Source: Hydractinia symbiolongicarpus (taxonomy: Eukaryota > Cnidaria > Hydrozoa > Anthoathecata > Hydractiniidae). From it: 64,000 nucleotides of DNA. The stretch covers positions 930,001 to 994,000 of the forward strand of contig NC_079875.1 of the NCBI RefSeq assembly GCF_029227915.1, written 5' to 3'. Position numbers and translations under genes: made by a program. This document shows positions 23,335 through 36,521 of the stretch, piece by piece. The notes under the pieces are model-generated. The model did not search any database. It had not been told where the DNA came from and saw nothing but the letters and a program-made list of their open reading frames with translations. Numbering within the stretch: position 1 is the stretch's first letter; every line of letters starts with the position of its first letter.

Positions 23335-24956
23335 TCGTTTGGGAAATGAGTTTACTCCCTCGGTACTTTCTTTGTATACTTTTGACTTTACGGGCCGAGT
23401 CCGGGACTTACGGGAAATCGCAGGTTTTCGTTTGCCGGCGATTAAACTTCTTTTATTCAGCGTCTCATCAGAAATGAAAACATTTTTGAAAACTACAAGT
23501 CTCATGCGTTTTATTAGTGAAAAAATAATTTAAAAAATCGTTCGGGAAATGAGTTTACTCCCTGGGTACTTTCTTTGTAAACATTCGACTATACGGGCCA
23601 AGACCCGGATTTACGGGAAAACGCGGGATTTCGTTTGCCGGCGATTAAACCTCTTTCATTAAGCGTCTCATCAAAAATGAAAACATTTTTGAAAACTACA
23701 AGTCTCATGCGTTTTATTAGTGAAAAAATAATTTAAAAAATCGTTCGGGAAATGAGTTTACTCCCTGGGTACTTTCTTTGTATACTTTTGACTTTACGGG
23801 CCGAGTCCGGGATTTACGGAAAATCGCGGATTTTCGTTTGCCGGCGATTAAACTTCTTTTATTCAGCGTCCCATCAAATATGAAAATATTTTTGAAAACT
23901 ACAAGTCTCATGCGTTTAGTGGTAAAAAAATAATATAAAAAATCGTTCGGGAAATGAGTTTACTCCCTGGGTACTTTCTTTGTATACTTTTGAATATACG
24001 GGTCAAGTCCGGGGTTTACGGGAAATGGCGGGTTTTTGTTTGCCGGCGATTAAACTTCTTTTATTCAGCGTCTCATCAAAAATGAAAACATTTTTGAAAA
24101 CTACAAGTCTCATGCCTTTTAGTAGTGAAAAGATAATTTAAAAAATCGTTTTGGAAATGAGTTTACTCCCTGGGTACTTTCTTTGTATACATTCGACTAT
24201 ACGGGCCAAGCCCCTGATTTACGGGAAAACGCGGGATTTCGTTTGCCGGCGATTAAACCTCTTTCATTAAGCGTCTCATCAAAAATGAAAACATTTTTGA
24301 AAACTACAAGTCTCATGCGTTTAGTGGTAAAAAAATAATATAAAAAATCGTTCGGGAAATGAGTTTACTCCCTGGGTACTTTCTTTGTATACTTTTGAAT
24401 ATACGGGTCAAGTCCGGGGTTTACGGGAAATGGCGGGTTTTCGTTTGCCGGGGATTAAACTTCTTTTATTCAGTGTCTCATCAAAAATGAAAACATTTTT
24501 GAAAACTACAAGTCTCATGCGTTTTAGTAGTGAAAAGATAATTTAAAAAATCGTTTTGGAATTGAGTTTACTCACAGGGTACTTTCTTTGTATACATTCG
24601 ACTATACGGTCCAAGCCCGGGTGTTACGGGAAATCGCGGGTTTTCGTTTGCTGAGGATTAAAACACTTTCATTAAGCGTCTCATCAAAAATGAAAACATT
24701 TCTGAAAACTACAAGTCTCATGCGTTTTAGTGGTGAAAAAATATTTTAAAAAATCGTTCGGGAAATGAGTTTACTCACAGGGTACTTTCTTTGTATACTT
24801 TGGACTATACGGGCCGAGTCCGGGATTTACGGGAAATCGCGGGTTTTCGTTTGCCGGCGATGAAACTTCTTTTAGTCAGCGTCTCATCAAAAATGAAAAC
24901 ATTTTTAAAAAATACAAGTCTCATGGGCTTTAGTGGTGAAATAATAATTTAAAAAA
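23335..24956 (+). repeat. 8-mer HOR (1,622 bp), CCCTCGG-anchored
   Basis: Starts with the TTTGGG/CCCTCGG monomer. It then holds monomers marked GTAAACATTCG with AAGACCCGG, TTGACTTTACGG with the AAATATGAAAATATTT variant, TTGAATATACGGG, AAGCCCCTG, TTGAATATACGGG again, TTTTGGAATTGAG, and a TCACAGGG/ACTTTGGACT hybrid. It matches 24,957 onward at offset 1,622 for the first five monomers and 26,173 onward at offset 1,825 after that. One monomer was therefore skipped at about 24,31x. Confidence 0.82.
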
Positions 24957-27185
24957 TCGTTTGGGAAATGAGTTTACTCCCTCGGTACTTTCTTTGTATA
25001 CTTTTGACTATACGGGCCCAGTCCGGGACTTACGGGAAATCGCAGGTTTTCGTTTGCCGGCGATTAAACTTCTTTTATTCAGCGTCTCATCAAAAATGAA
25101 AACATTTTTGAAAACTACAAGTCTCATGCGTTTTAGTGGTGAAAATAAAATTTAAAAAATCGTTCGGGAAATGAGTTTACTCCCTGGGTACTTTCTTTGT
25201 AAACATTCGACTATACGGGCCAAGACCCGGATTTACGGGAAAACGCGGGATTTCGTTTGCCGGCGATTAAACCTCTTTCATTAAGCGTCTCATCAAAAAT
25301 GAAAACATTTTTGAAAACTACAAGTCTCATGCGTTTTATTAGTGAAAAAATAATTTAAAAAATCGTTCGGGAAATGAGTTTACTCCCTGCGTACTTTCTT
25401 TGTATACTTTTGACTTTACGGGCCGAGTCCGGGATTTACGGAAAATCGCGGATTTTCGTTTGCCGGCGATTAAACTTCTTTTATTCAGCGTCCCATCAAA
25501 TATGAAAATATTTTTGAAAACTACAAGTCTCATGCGTTTAGTGGTAAAAAAATAATATAAAAAATCGTTCGGGAAATGAGTTTACTCCCTGGGTACTTTC
25601 TTTGTATACTTTTAAATATACGGGTCAAGTCCGGGGTTTACGGGAAATGGCGGGTTTTCGTTTGCCGGCGATTAAACTTCTTTTATTCAGCGTCTCATCA
25701 AAAATGAAAACATTTTTGAAAACTACAAGTCTCATGCGTTTTAGTAGTGAAAAGATAATTTAAAAAATCGTTTTGGAAATGAGTTTACTCCCTGGGTACT
25801 TTCTTTGTATACATTCGACTATACGGGCCAAGCCCCGGATTTACGGGAAAACGCGGGATTTCGTTTGCCGGCGATTAAACCTCTTTCATTAAGCGTCTCA
25901 TCAAAAATGAAAACATTTTTGAAAACTACAAGTCTCATGCGTTTTATTGGTGAAAAAATAATTTAAAAAATCGTTCGGGAAATGAGTTTACTGCCGGGGT
26001 ACTTTCTTTGTATACTTTTGACTTTAAGGGCCGAGTCCGGGATTTACGGAAAATCGCGGATTTTCGTTTGCCGGCGATTAAACTTCTTTTATTCAGCGTC
26101 CCATCAAATATGAAAATATTTTTGAAAACTACAAGTCTCATGCGTTTAGTGGTAAAAAAATAATATAAAAAATCGTTCGGGAAATGAGTTTACTCCCTGG
26201 GTACTTTCTTTGTATACTTTTGAATATACGGGTCAAGTCCGGGGTTTACGGGAAATGGCGGGTTTTCGTTTGCCGGGGATTAAACTTCTTTTATTCAGCG
26301 TCTCATCAAAAATGAAAACATTTTTGAAAACTACAAGTCTCATGCGTCTTAGTAGTGAAAAGATAATTTAAAAAATCGTTTTGGAAATGAGTTTACTCAC
26401 AGGGTACTTTCTTTGTATACATTCGACTATACGGGCCAAGCCCGGGATTTACGGGAAATCGCGGGTTTTCGTTTGCTGAGGATTAAACCACTTTCATTGA
26501 GCGTCTCATTAAAAATGAAAACATTTCTGAAAACTACAAGTCTCATGCGTTTTAGTGGTGAAAAAATATTTTAAAAGATCGTTCGGGAAATGAGTTTACT
26601 CACAGGGTACTTTCTTTGTATACATTCGACTATACGGGCCAAACCCGGGATTTACGGGAAATCGCGGGTTTTCGTTTGCCGGCGATTAAGCTTCTTTCAT
26701 TAACCGTCTCATCAAAAATGAAAACATATTTGAAAACTACAAGTCTCATGCGTTTTAGTGGTGAAAAAAAAATTAAAAAATCGTTCGGGAAATAAGTTTA
26801 CTCCCTGGGTACTTTCTTTGTATACATTCGTCTATACGGGCCAAGCCCGTGATTTACGGGAAATCGCGGGATTTCGTTTGCCGGCGATTAAACCTCTTTC
26901 ATTAAGCGTCTCATCAAAAATGAAAACATTTTTGAAAACTACAAGTCTCATGCGTTTTAGTGGTGAAAAAATAATTTAAAAAATCGTTCGGGAAATGAGT
27001 TTATTCCCTGGGTACTTTCTTTGTATACTTTGGACTATACGGGCCGAGTCCGGGATTTACGGGAAATCGCGGGTTTTCGTTTGCCGGCGATTAAACTTCT
27101 TTTAGTCAGCGTCTCATCAAAAATGAAAACATTTTTAAAAAATACAAGTCTCATGGGCTTTAGTGGTGTAATAATAATTTAAAAA
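24957..27185 (+). repeat. 11-mer HOR (about 2,229 bp), CCCTCGG-anchored
   Basis: Follows the preceding unit's order but has three more monomers. These include a CTGCCGGGG/TTGACTTTAAGG monomer at about 25,971 and the TTAACCG and CGTCTATACGGG monomers at 26,579 and 26,782. The TTGAATATACGGG monomer appears twice (about 25,565 and 26,173), each time after a TTGACTTT monomer, which suggests internal duplication of a three-monomer block. Confidence 0.82.
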
Positions 27186-28807
27186 TCGTTTGGGAAATGA
27201 GTTTACTCCCTCGGTACTTTCTTTGTATACTTTTGTCTATACGGGCCGAGTCCGGGATTTACGGGAAATCGCAGGTTTTCGTTTGCCGGCGATTAAACCA
27301 CTTTCATTAAGCGTCTCATCAAAAATAAAAACATTTCTGAAAACTACAAGTCTCATGCGTTTTAGTGGTGAAAAAATAATTTAAAAAATCGTTCGGGAAA
27401 TGAGTTTACTCCCTGGGTACTTTCTTTGTATACTTTGGACTATACGGGCCGAGTCCGGGGTTTACGGGAAATCGCGGGTTTTCGTTTGCCGGCGATTAAA
27501 CTTCTTTTAGTCAGCGTCTCATCAAAAATGAAAACATTTTTAAAAAATACAAGTATCATGGGCTTTAGTGGTGAAAAAATAATTTAAAAAATCGTTCGGG
27601 AAATGAGTTTACTCCCTGGGTACTTTCTTTGTATACTTTTGACTTTACGGGCCGAGTCCGGGATTTACGGAAAATCGCAGATTTTCGTTTGCCGGCGATT
27701 AAACTACTTTTATTCAGCGTCCCATCAAATATGAAAATATTTTTGAAAACTACAAGTCTCATGCGTTTAGTGGTAAAAAAATAATATAAAAAATCGTTCG
27801 GGAAATGAGTTTACTCCCTCGGTACTTTCTTTGTATACTTTTGAATATACGGGTCAAGTCCGGGGTTTACGGGAAATGGCGGGTTTTCGTTTGCCGGCGA
27901 TTAAACTTCTTTTATTCAGCGTCTCATCAAAAATGAAAACATTTTTGAAAACTACAAGTCTCATGCGTTTTAGTAGTGAAAAGATAATTTAAAAAATCGT
28001 TTTGGAAATGAGTTTACTCACAGGGTACTTTCTTTGTATACATTCGACTATACGGGCCAAGCCCGGGATTTACGGGAAATCGCGGGTTTTCGTTTGCTGA
28101 GGATTAAACCACTTTCATTAAGCGTCTCATCAAAAATGAAAACATTTCTGAAAACTACAAGTCTTATGCGTTTTAGTGGTGAAAAAATATTTTAAAAAAT
28201 CGTTCGGGAAATGAGTTTACTCACAGGGTACTTTCTTTGTATACATTCGACTATACGGGCCAAACCCGGGATTTACGGGAAATCGCGGGTTTTCGTTTGC
28301 CGGCGATTAAACTTCTTTCATTAACCGTCTCATCAAAAATGAAAACATATTTGAAAACTACAAGTCTCATGCGTTTTAGTGGTGAAAAAAAAATTAAAAA
28401 ATCGTTCGGGAAATGAGTTTACTCCCTGGGTACTTTCTTTGTATACATTCGTCTATACGGGCTAAGCCCGGGATTTACGGGAAATCGCTGGATTTCGTTT
28501 GCCGGCAATTAAACCTCTTTCATTAAGCGTCTCATCAAAAATGAAAACATTTTTGAAAACTACAAGTCTCATGCGTTTTAGTGGTGAAAAAATAATTTAA
28601 AAAATCGTTCGGGAAATGAGTTTACTCCCTGGGTACTTTCTTTGTATACTTTGGACTATACGGGCCGAGTCCAGGATTTACGGGAAATCGCAGGTTTTCG
28701 TTTGCCGGCGATTAAACTTCTTTTAATCAGCGTCTCATCAAAAATGAAAACATTTATAAAAAATACAAGTCTCATGGGCTTTAGTGGTGAAATAATAATT
28801 TAAAAAA
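27186..28807 (+). repeat. 8-mer HOR (1,622 bp), CCCTCGG-anchored
   Basis: Eight monomers in the order: CCCTCGG with TTTTGTCTATACGGG, ACTTTGGACT, TTGACTTTACGG, TTGAATATACGGG, TTTTGG/TCACAGGG, TCACAGGG/TTAACCG, CGTCTATACGGGCTAAG, and ACTTTGGACT with GAGTCCAGG. The unit starts after a 1-bp A loss in the linker (ATTTAAAAATCG). The next unit starts at 28,808 with the same anchor monomer. Confidence 0.82.
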
Positions 28808-31243
28808 TCGTTTGGGAAATGAGTTTACTTCCTCGGTACTTTCTTTGTATACTTTTGACTATACGGGCCGAGTCCGGGATTTACGGGAAATCGCAGGTTT
28901 TCGTTTGCCGGCGATTAAACCACTTTCATTAAGCGTCTCATCAAAAATGAAAACATTTCTGAAAACTACAAGTCTCATGCGTTTTAGTGGTGAAAAAATA
29001 ATTTAAAAAATCGTTCGGGAAATGAGTTTACTCCCTGGGTACTTTCTTTGTATACTTTGGACTATACGGGCCGAGTCCGGGATTTACGGGAAATCGCGGG
29101 TTTTCGTTAGCCGGCGATTAAAGTTCTTTTAGTCAGCGTCTCATCAAAAATGAAAACATTTTTAAAAAATACAAGTCTCATGGGCTTTAGTGGTGAAATA
29201 ATAATTTAAAAAATCGTTTGGGAAATGAGTTTACTCCCTCGGTACTTTCTTTGTATACTTTTGACTATACGGGCCGAGTCCGGGACTTACGGGAAATCGC
29301 AGGTTTTGGTTTGCCGGCGATTAAACTTCTTTTATTCAGCGTCTCATCAAAAATGAAAACATTTTTGAAAACTACAAGTCTCATGCGTTTTAGTGGTGGA
29401 AAAATAATTTAAAAAATCGTTAGGGAAATGAGTTTACTCACTGGGTACTTTCCTTGTATACTTTTGACTATACGGGCCGAGACCGGGATTTACGGGAAAT
29501 TGCGGGTTTTCGTTTGCCGGCGATTAAACTTCTTTTATTCAGCGTCTCATCAAAAATGAAAACATTTTTAAAAACTGCAAGTCTCATGGGCTTTAGTGGT
29601 GAAATAATAATTTAAAAAATCGTTTGGGAAATGAGTTTACTCCCTGGGTACTTTCTTTGTATACTTTTGACTATACGGGCCGAGTACGGGATTTACGGGA
29701 AATCGCAGGTTTTCGTTTGCCGGCGATTAAACTTCTTTTGTTCAGCGTCTTATCAAAAAGGAAAACATTTTTGAAAACTACAAGTCTCATGCGTTTTAGT
29801 GGTGAAAAAATAATTTAAAAAATCGTTCGGAAAATGAGTTTACTCCCTGGGTACTTTCTTTGTATACTTTGGACTATACGGGCCGAGTCCGGGATTTACG
29901 GGAAATCGCAGGTTTTCGTTTGCCGGCGATTAAACTTCTTTTAGTCAGCGTCTCATCAAAAAGGAAAACATTTTTAAAAAATACAAGTCTCATGGGCTTT
30001 AGTGGTGAAATAATAATTTAAAAAATCGTTTGAGAAATGAGTTTACTCCCTCGGTACTTTCTTTGTATACTCTTGACTATACAGGCCGGGTCCGGGATTT
30101 ACGGGAAATCGCAGGTTTTCGTTTGCCGGCGATTAAACCACTTTCATTAAGCGTCTCATCAAAAATGAAAACATTTCTAAAAACTACAAGTCTCATGCGT
30201 TTTAGTGGTGAAAAAATAATTTAAAAAATCGTTCGGGAAATGAGTTTACTCCCTGGGTACTTTCTTTGTATACTTTGGACTATACGGGCCGAGTCCGGGA
30301 TTTACGGGAAATCGCGGGTTTTCGTTTGCCGGCGATTAAACTTCTTTTAGTCAGCGTCTCATCAAAAATGAAAACATTTTTAAAAAATACAAGTCTCATG
30401 GGCTTTAGTGGTGAAATAATAATTTAAAAAATCGTTTGGGAAATGAGTTTACTTCCTCGGTACTTTCTTTGTATACTTTTGACTACACGGGCCGAGTCCG
30501 GGATTTACGGGAAATCGCAGGTTTTCGTTTGCCGGCGATTAAACCACTTTCATTAAGCGTCTCATCAAAAATGAAAACATTTCTGAAAACTACAAGTCTC
30601 ATGCGTTTTAGTGGTGAAAAAATAATTTAAAAAATCGTTCGGGAAATGAGTTTACTCCCTGGGTACTTTCTTTGTATACTTTGGACTATACGGGCCGAGT
30701 CTGGGATTTACGGGAAATCGCGGGTTTTCGTTTGCCGGCGATTAAACTTCTTTTAGTCAGCGTCTCATCAAAAATGAAAACATTTTTAAAAAATACAAGT
30801 CTCATGGGCTTTAGTGGTGAAATAATAATTTAAAAAATCGTTTGGGAAATGAGTTTACTCCCTCGGTACTTTCTTTGTATACTTTTGACTATACGGGCCG
30901 AGTCCGGGACTTACGGGAAATCGCAGGTTTTGGTTTGCCGGCGATTAAACTTCTTTTATTCAGCGTCTCATCAAAAATGAAAACATTTTTCAAAACTACA
31001 AGTCTCATGCGTTTTAGTGGTGGAAAAATAATTTAAAAAATCGTTCGGGAAATGAGTTAACACCATGGGTACTCTCTTTGTATACTTTTGACTATACGGG
31101 TCGAGTCCGGGATTTACGGGAAATCGCAAGTTTTCGTTTGCCGGCGATTAAACTTCTTTTATTCAGCGTCTCATCAAAAATGAAAACATTTTTAAAAACT
31201 GCAAGTCTCATGCGTTTTAGTGGCGAAAAAATAATTTAAAAAT
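28808..31243 (+). repeat. 406-bp dimer block with interspersed variants (12 monomers)
   Basis: CCCTCGG- or TTCCTCGG-type monomers recur at 28,808, 29,214, 30,026, 30,432 and 30,838, mostly 406 bp apart, each preceded by a monomer with ACTTTGGACT and TTTTAGTCAGCG. A TTAGGG-start monomer at about 29,417 and a GAGTACGGG/AAAAAGG monomer at 29,620 interrupt the dimers. A GTTAACACC monomer lies at about 31,041. Three of the anchor monomers are a hybrid with AAACCACTTTCATTAAGCG in the 3' half. Confidence 0.8.
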
Positions 31244-32461
31244 TCGTTAGGGAAATGAGTTTACTCACTGGGTACTTTCCTTGTATACTTTTGACTATAC
31301 GGGCCGAGACCGGGATTTACGGGAAATCGCGGGTTTTCGTTTGCCGGCGATTAAACTTCTTTTAGTCAGCGTCTCATCAAAAATGAAAACATTTTTAAAA
31401 AATACAAGTCTCATGGGCTTTAGTGGTGAAATAATAATTTAAAAAATCGTTTGGGAAATGAGTTTACTCCCTCGGTACTTTCTTTGTATACTTTTGACTA
31501 TACGGGCCGAGTCCGGGACTTACGGGAAATCGCAGGTTTTGGTTTGCCGGCGATTAAACTTCTTTTATTCAGCGTCTCATCAAAAATGAAAACATTTTTG
31601 AAAACTACAAGTCTCATGCGTTTTAGTGGTGGAAAAATAATTTAAAAAATCGTTAGGGAAATGAGTTTACTCACTGGGTACTTTCCTTGTATACTTTTGA
31701 CTATACGGGCCGAGACCGGGATTTACGGGAAATTGCGGGTTTTCGTTTGCCGGCGATTAAACTTCTTTTATTCAGCGTCTCATCAAAAATGAAAACATTT
31801 TTAAAAACTGCAAGTCTCATGCGTTTTAGTGGCGAAAAAATAATTTAAAAATTCGTTAGGGAAATGAGTTTACTCACTGGGTACTTTCCTTGTATACTTT
31901 TGACTATACGGGCCGAGACCGGGATTTACGGGAAATCGCGGGTTTTCGTTTGCCGGCGATTAAACTTCTTTTAGTCAGCGTCTCATCAAAAATGAAAACA
32001 TTTTTAAAAAATACAAGTCTCATGGGCTTTAGTGGTGAAATAATAATTTAAAAAATCGTTTGGGAAATGAGTTTACTCCCTCGGTACTTTCTTTGTATAC
32101 TTTTGACTATACGGGCCGAGTCCGGGACTTACGGGAAATCGCAGGTTTTGGTTTGCCGGCGATTAAACTTCTTTTATTCAGCGTCTCATCAAAAATGAAA
32201 ACATTTTTGAAAACTACAAGTCTCATGCGTTTTAGTGGTGGAAAAATAATTTAAAAAATCGTTAGGGAAATGAGTTTACTCACTGGGTACTTTCCTTGTA
32301 TACTTTTGACTATACGGGCCGAGACCGGGATTTACGGGAAATTGCGGGTTTTCGTTTGCCGGCGATTAAACTTCTTTTATTCAGCGTCTCATCAAAAATG
32401 AAAACATTTTTAAAAACTGCAAGTCTCATGGGCTTTAGTGGTGAAATAATAATTTAAAAAA
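31244..32461 (+). repeat. Two tandem 609-bp 3-mers
   Basis: The order TTAGGG-start with TTTTAGTCAGCG, CCCTCGG with GGTTTTGGTTTG, then TCGTTAGGG with GAGACCGGG occurs at 31,244-31,852 and again at 31,853-32,461. They differ near the end of the third monomer: the first has ATGCGTTTTAGTGGCG and the second ATGGGCTTTAGTGG. This is one of the shortest local HORs in the window. Confidence 0.85.
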
Positions 32462-33679
32462 TCGTTTGGGAAATGAGTTTACTCCCTGGGTACTTTCTTT
32501 GTATACTTTTGACTATACGGGCCGAGTACGGGATTTACGGGAAATCGCAGGTTTTCGTTTGCCGGCGATTAAACTTCTTTTGTTCAGCGTCTCATCAAAA
32601 AGGAAAACATTTTTAAAAAATACAAGTCTCATGCGTTTTAGTGGTGAAAAAATAATTTAAAAAATCGTTCGGAAAATGAGTTTACTCCCTGGGTACTTTC
32701 TTTGTATACTTTGGACTATACAGGCCGAGTCCGGGATTTACGGGAAATCGCAGGTTTTCGTTTGCCGGCGATTAAACCACTTTCATTAAGCGTCTCATCA
32801 AAAATGAAAACATTTCTGAAAACTAAAAGTCTCATGCGTTTTAGTGGTGAAAAAATAATTTAAAAAATCGTTCGGAAAATGAGTTTACTCCCTGGGTACT
32901 TTCTTTGTATACTTTGGACTATACGGGCCGAGTCCGGGATTTACGGGAAATCGCGGGTTTTCGTTTGCCGGCGATTAAACTTCTTTTAGTCAGCGTCCCA
33001 TCAAAAATGAAAACATTTTTAAAAAATACAAGTCTCATGGGCTTTAGTGGTGAAATAATAATTTAAAAAATCGTTTGGGAAATGAGTTTACTTCCTCGGT
33101 ACTTTCTTTGTATACTTTGGACTATACAGGCCGAGTCCGGGATTTACGGGAAATCGCAGGTTTTCGTTTGCCGGCGATTAAACCACTTTCATTAAGCGTC
33201 TCATCAAAAATGAAAACATTTCTGAAAACTAAAAGTCTCATGCGTTTTAGTGGTGAAAAAATAATTTAAAAAATCGTTCGGGAAATAAGTTTACTCCCTG
33301 GGTACTTTCTTTGTATACTTTGGACTATACGGGCCGAGTCCGGGATTTACGGGAAATCGCGGGTTTTCGTTTGCCGGCGATTAAACTTCTTTTAGTCAGC
33401 GTCCCATCAAAAATGAAAACATTTTTAAAAAATACAAGTCTCATGGGCTTTAGTGGTGAAATAATAATTTAAAAAATCGTTTGGGAAATGAGTTTACTTC
33501 CTCGGTACTTTCTTTGTATACTTTTGACTATACGGGCCGAGTCCGGGATTTACGGGAAATCGCAGGTTTTCGTTTGCCGGCGATTAAACCACTTTCATTA
33601 AGCGTCTCATCAAAAATGAAAACATTTCTGAAAACTACAAGTCTCATGCGTTTTAGTGGTGAAAAAATAATTTAAAAAA
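32462..33679 (+). repeat. Six monomers leading into the 7-mer HOR
   Basis: Begins with the GAGTACGGG/AAAAAGG monomer at 32,462. It contains two near-identical monomers with ATACAGGCCGAG and AACTAAAAGTC changes (about 32,665 and 33,071) and two with GCGTCCCATCAAAAATG (about 32,868 and 33,274). The pairs are 406 bp apart, so this is again a duplicated dimer. A further CTTCCTCGG monomer is at 33,477. Confidence 0.8.
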
Positions 33680-35100
33680 TCGTTCGGGAAATGAGTTTAC
33701 TTCCTGGGTACTTTCTTTGTATACTTTGGACTATACGGGCCGAGTCTGGGATTTACGGGAAATCGCGGGTTTTCGTTTGCCGGCGATTAAACTTCTTTTA
33801 GTCAGCGTCTCATCAAAAATGAAAACATTTTTAAAAAATACAAGTCTCATGGGCTTTAGTGGTGAAATAATAATTTAAAAAATCGTTTGGGAAATGAGTT
33901 TACTCCCTCGGTACTTTCTTTGTATACTTTTGACTATACGGGCAGAGTCCGGGACTTACGGGAAATGGCAGGTTTTGGTTTGCCGGCGATTAAACTTCTT
34001 TTATTCAGCGTCTCATCAAAAATGAAAACATTTTTCAAAACTACAAGTCTCATGCGTTTTAGTGGTGGAAAAATAATTTAAAAAATCGTTCGGGAAATGA
34101 GTTAACAACATGGGTACTCTCTTTGTATACTTTTGACTATACGGGTCGAGTCCGGGATTTACGGGAAATCGCAAGTTTTCGTTTGCCGGCGATTAAACTT
34201 CTTTTATTCAGCGTCTCATCAAAAATGAAAACATTTTTAAAAACTGCAAGTCTCATGCGTTTTAGTGGCGAAAAAATAATTTAAAAATTCGTTAGGGAAA
34301 TGAGTTTACTCACTGGGTACTTTCCTTGTATACTTTTGACTATACGGGCCGAGACCGGGATTTACGGGAAATTGCGGGTTTTCGTTTGCCGGCGATTAAA
34401 CTTCTTTTATTCAGCGTCTCATCAAAAATGAAAACATTTTTAAAAACTGCAAGTCTCATGGGCTTTAGTGGTGAAATAATAATTTAAAAAATCGTTTGGG
34501 AAATGAGTTTACTCCCTGGGTACTTTCTTTGTATACTTTTGACTATACGGGCCGAGTACGGGATTTGCGGAAAATTGCAGGTTTTCGTTTGCCGGCGATT
34601 AAACTTCTTTTGTTCAGCGTCTCATCAAAAAGGAAAACATTTTTGAAAACTACAAGTCTCATGCGTTTTAGTGGTGAAAAAATAATTTAAAAAATCGTTC
34701 GGAAAATGAGTTTACTCCCTGGGTACTTTCTTTGTATACTTTGGACTATACGGGCCGAGTCCGGGATTTACGGGAAATCGCAGGTTTTCGTTTGCCGGCG
34801 ATTAAACTTCTTTTAGTCAGCGTCTCATCAAAAAGGAAAACATTTTTAAAAAATACAAGTCTCATGGGCTTTAGTGGTGAAATAATAATTTAAAAAATCG
34901 TTTGGGAAATGAGTTTACTCCCTCGGTACTTTCTTTGTATACTTTTGACTATACAGGCCGAGTCCGGGATTTACGGGAAATCGCAGGTTTTCGTTTGCCG
35001 GCGATTAAACCACTTTCATTAAGCGTCTCATCAAAAATGAAAACATTTCTGAAAACTACAAGTCTCATGCGTTTTAGTGGTGAAAAAATAATTTAAAAAA
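33680..35100 (+). repeat. 1,421-bp 7-mer HOR, copy 1
   Basis: Seven 203-bp monomers. Markers are CTTCCTGGG with GAGTCTGGG, GGGCAGAGTCC with AAATGGCAGG and TTTTTCAAAAC, GTTAACAACATGG, TTAGGG start, GATTTGCGGAAAATTGC, a TTCGGAAAATG monomer with AAAAAGGAAAAC, and CCCTCGG with ATACAGGCC. Each recurs exactly 1,421 bp later. Confidence 0.92.
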
Positions 35101-36521
35101 TCGTTCGGGAAATGAGTTTACTTCCTGGGTACTTTCTTTGTATACTTTGGACTATACGGGCCGAGTCTGGGATTTACGGGAAATCGCGGGTTTTCGTTTG
35201 CCGGCGATTAAACTTCTTTTAGTCAGCGTCTCATCAAAAATGAAAACATTTTTAAAAAATACAAGTCTCATGGGCTTTAGTGGTGAAATAATAATTTAAA
35301 AAATCGTTTGGGAAATGAGTTTACTCCCTCGGTACTTTCTTTGTATACTTTTGACTATACGGGCAGAGTCCGGGACTTACGGGAAATGGCAGGTTTTGGT
35401 TTGCCGGCGATTAAACTTCTTTTATTCAGCGTCTCATCAAAAATGAAAACATTTTTCAAAACTACAAGTCTCATGCGTTTTAGTGGTGGAAAAATAATTT
35501 AAAAAATCGTTCGGGAAATGAGTTAACAACATGGGTACTCTCTTTGTATACTTTTGACTATACGGGTCGAGTCCGGGATTTACGGGAAATCGCAAGTTTT
35601 CGTTTGCCGGCGATTAAACTTCTTTTATTCAGCGTCTCATCAAAAATGAAAACATTTTTAAAAACTGCAAGTCTCATGCGTTTTAGTGGCGAAAAAATAA
35701 TTTAAAAATTCGTTAGGGAAATGAGTTTACTCACTGGGTACTTTCCTTGTATACTTTTGACTATACGGGCCGAGACCGGGATTTACGGGAAATTGCGGGT
35801 TTTCGTTTGCCGGCGATTAAACTTCTTTTATTCAGCGTCTCATCAAAAATGAAAACATTTTTAAAAACTGCAAGTCTCATGGGCTTTAGTGGTGAAATAA
35901 TAATTTAAAAAATCGTTTGGGAAATGAGTTTACTCCCTGGGTACTTTCTTTGTATACTTTTGACTATACGGGCCGAGTACGGGATTTGCGGAAAATTGCA
36001 GGTTTTCGTTTGCCGGCGATTAAACTTCTTTTGTTCAGCGTCTCATCAAAAAGGAAAACATTTTTGAAAACTACAAGTCTCATGCGTTTTAGTGGTGAAA
36101 AAATAATTTAAAAAATCGTTCGGAAAATGAGTTTACTCCCTGGGTACTTTCTTTGTATACTTTGGACTATACGGGCCGAGTCCGGGATTTACGGGAAATC
36201 GCAGGTTTTCGTTTGCCGGCGATTAAACTTCTTTTAGTCAGCGTCTCATCAAAAAGGAAAACATTTTTAAAAAATACAAGTCTCATGGGCTTTAGTGGTG
36301 AAATAATAATTTAAAAAATCGTTTGGGAAATGAGTTTACTCCCTCGGTACTTTCTTTGTATACTTTTGACTATACAGGCCGAGTCCGGGATTTACGGGAA
36401 ATCGCAGGTTTTCGTTTGCCGGCGATTAAACCACTTTCATTAAGCGTCTCATCAAAAATGAAAACATTTCTGAAAACTACAAGTCTCATGCGTTTTAGTG
36501 GTGAAAAAATAATTTAAAAAA
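35101..36521 (+). repeat. 1,421-bp 7-mer HOR, copy 2
   Basis: Repeats 33,680-35,100 with every private marker retained, including GTTAACAACATGG at about 35,521 and GATTTGCGGAAAATTGC at about 35,983. I noticed no clear difference between the copies. Similarity ends at about 36,54x, where CTTCCTGGG is replaced by CTCCCTGGG. Such identity implies a very recent event, or an assembly duplication. Confidence 0.92.
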
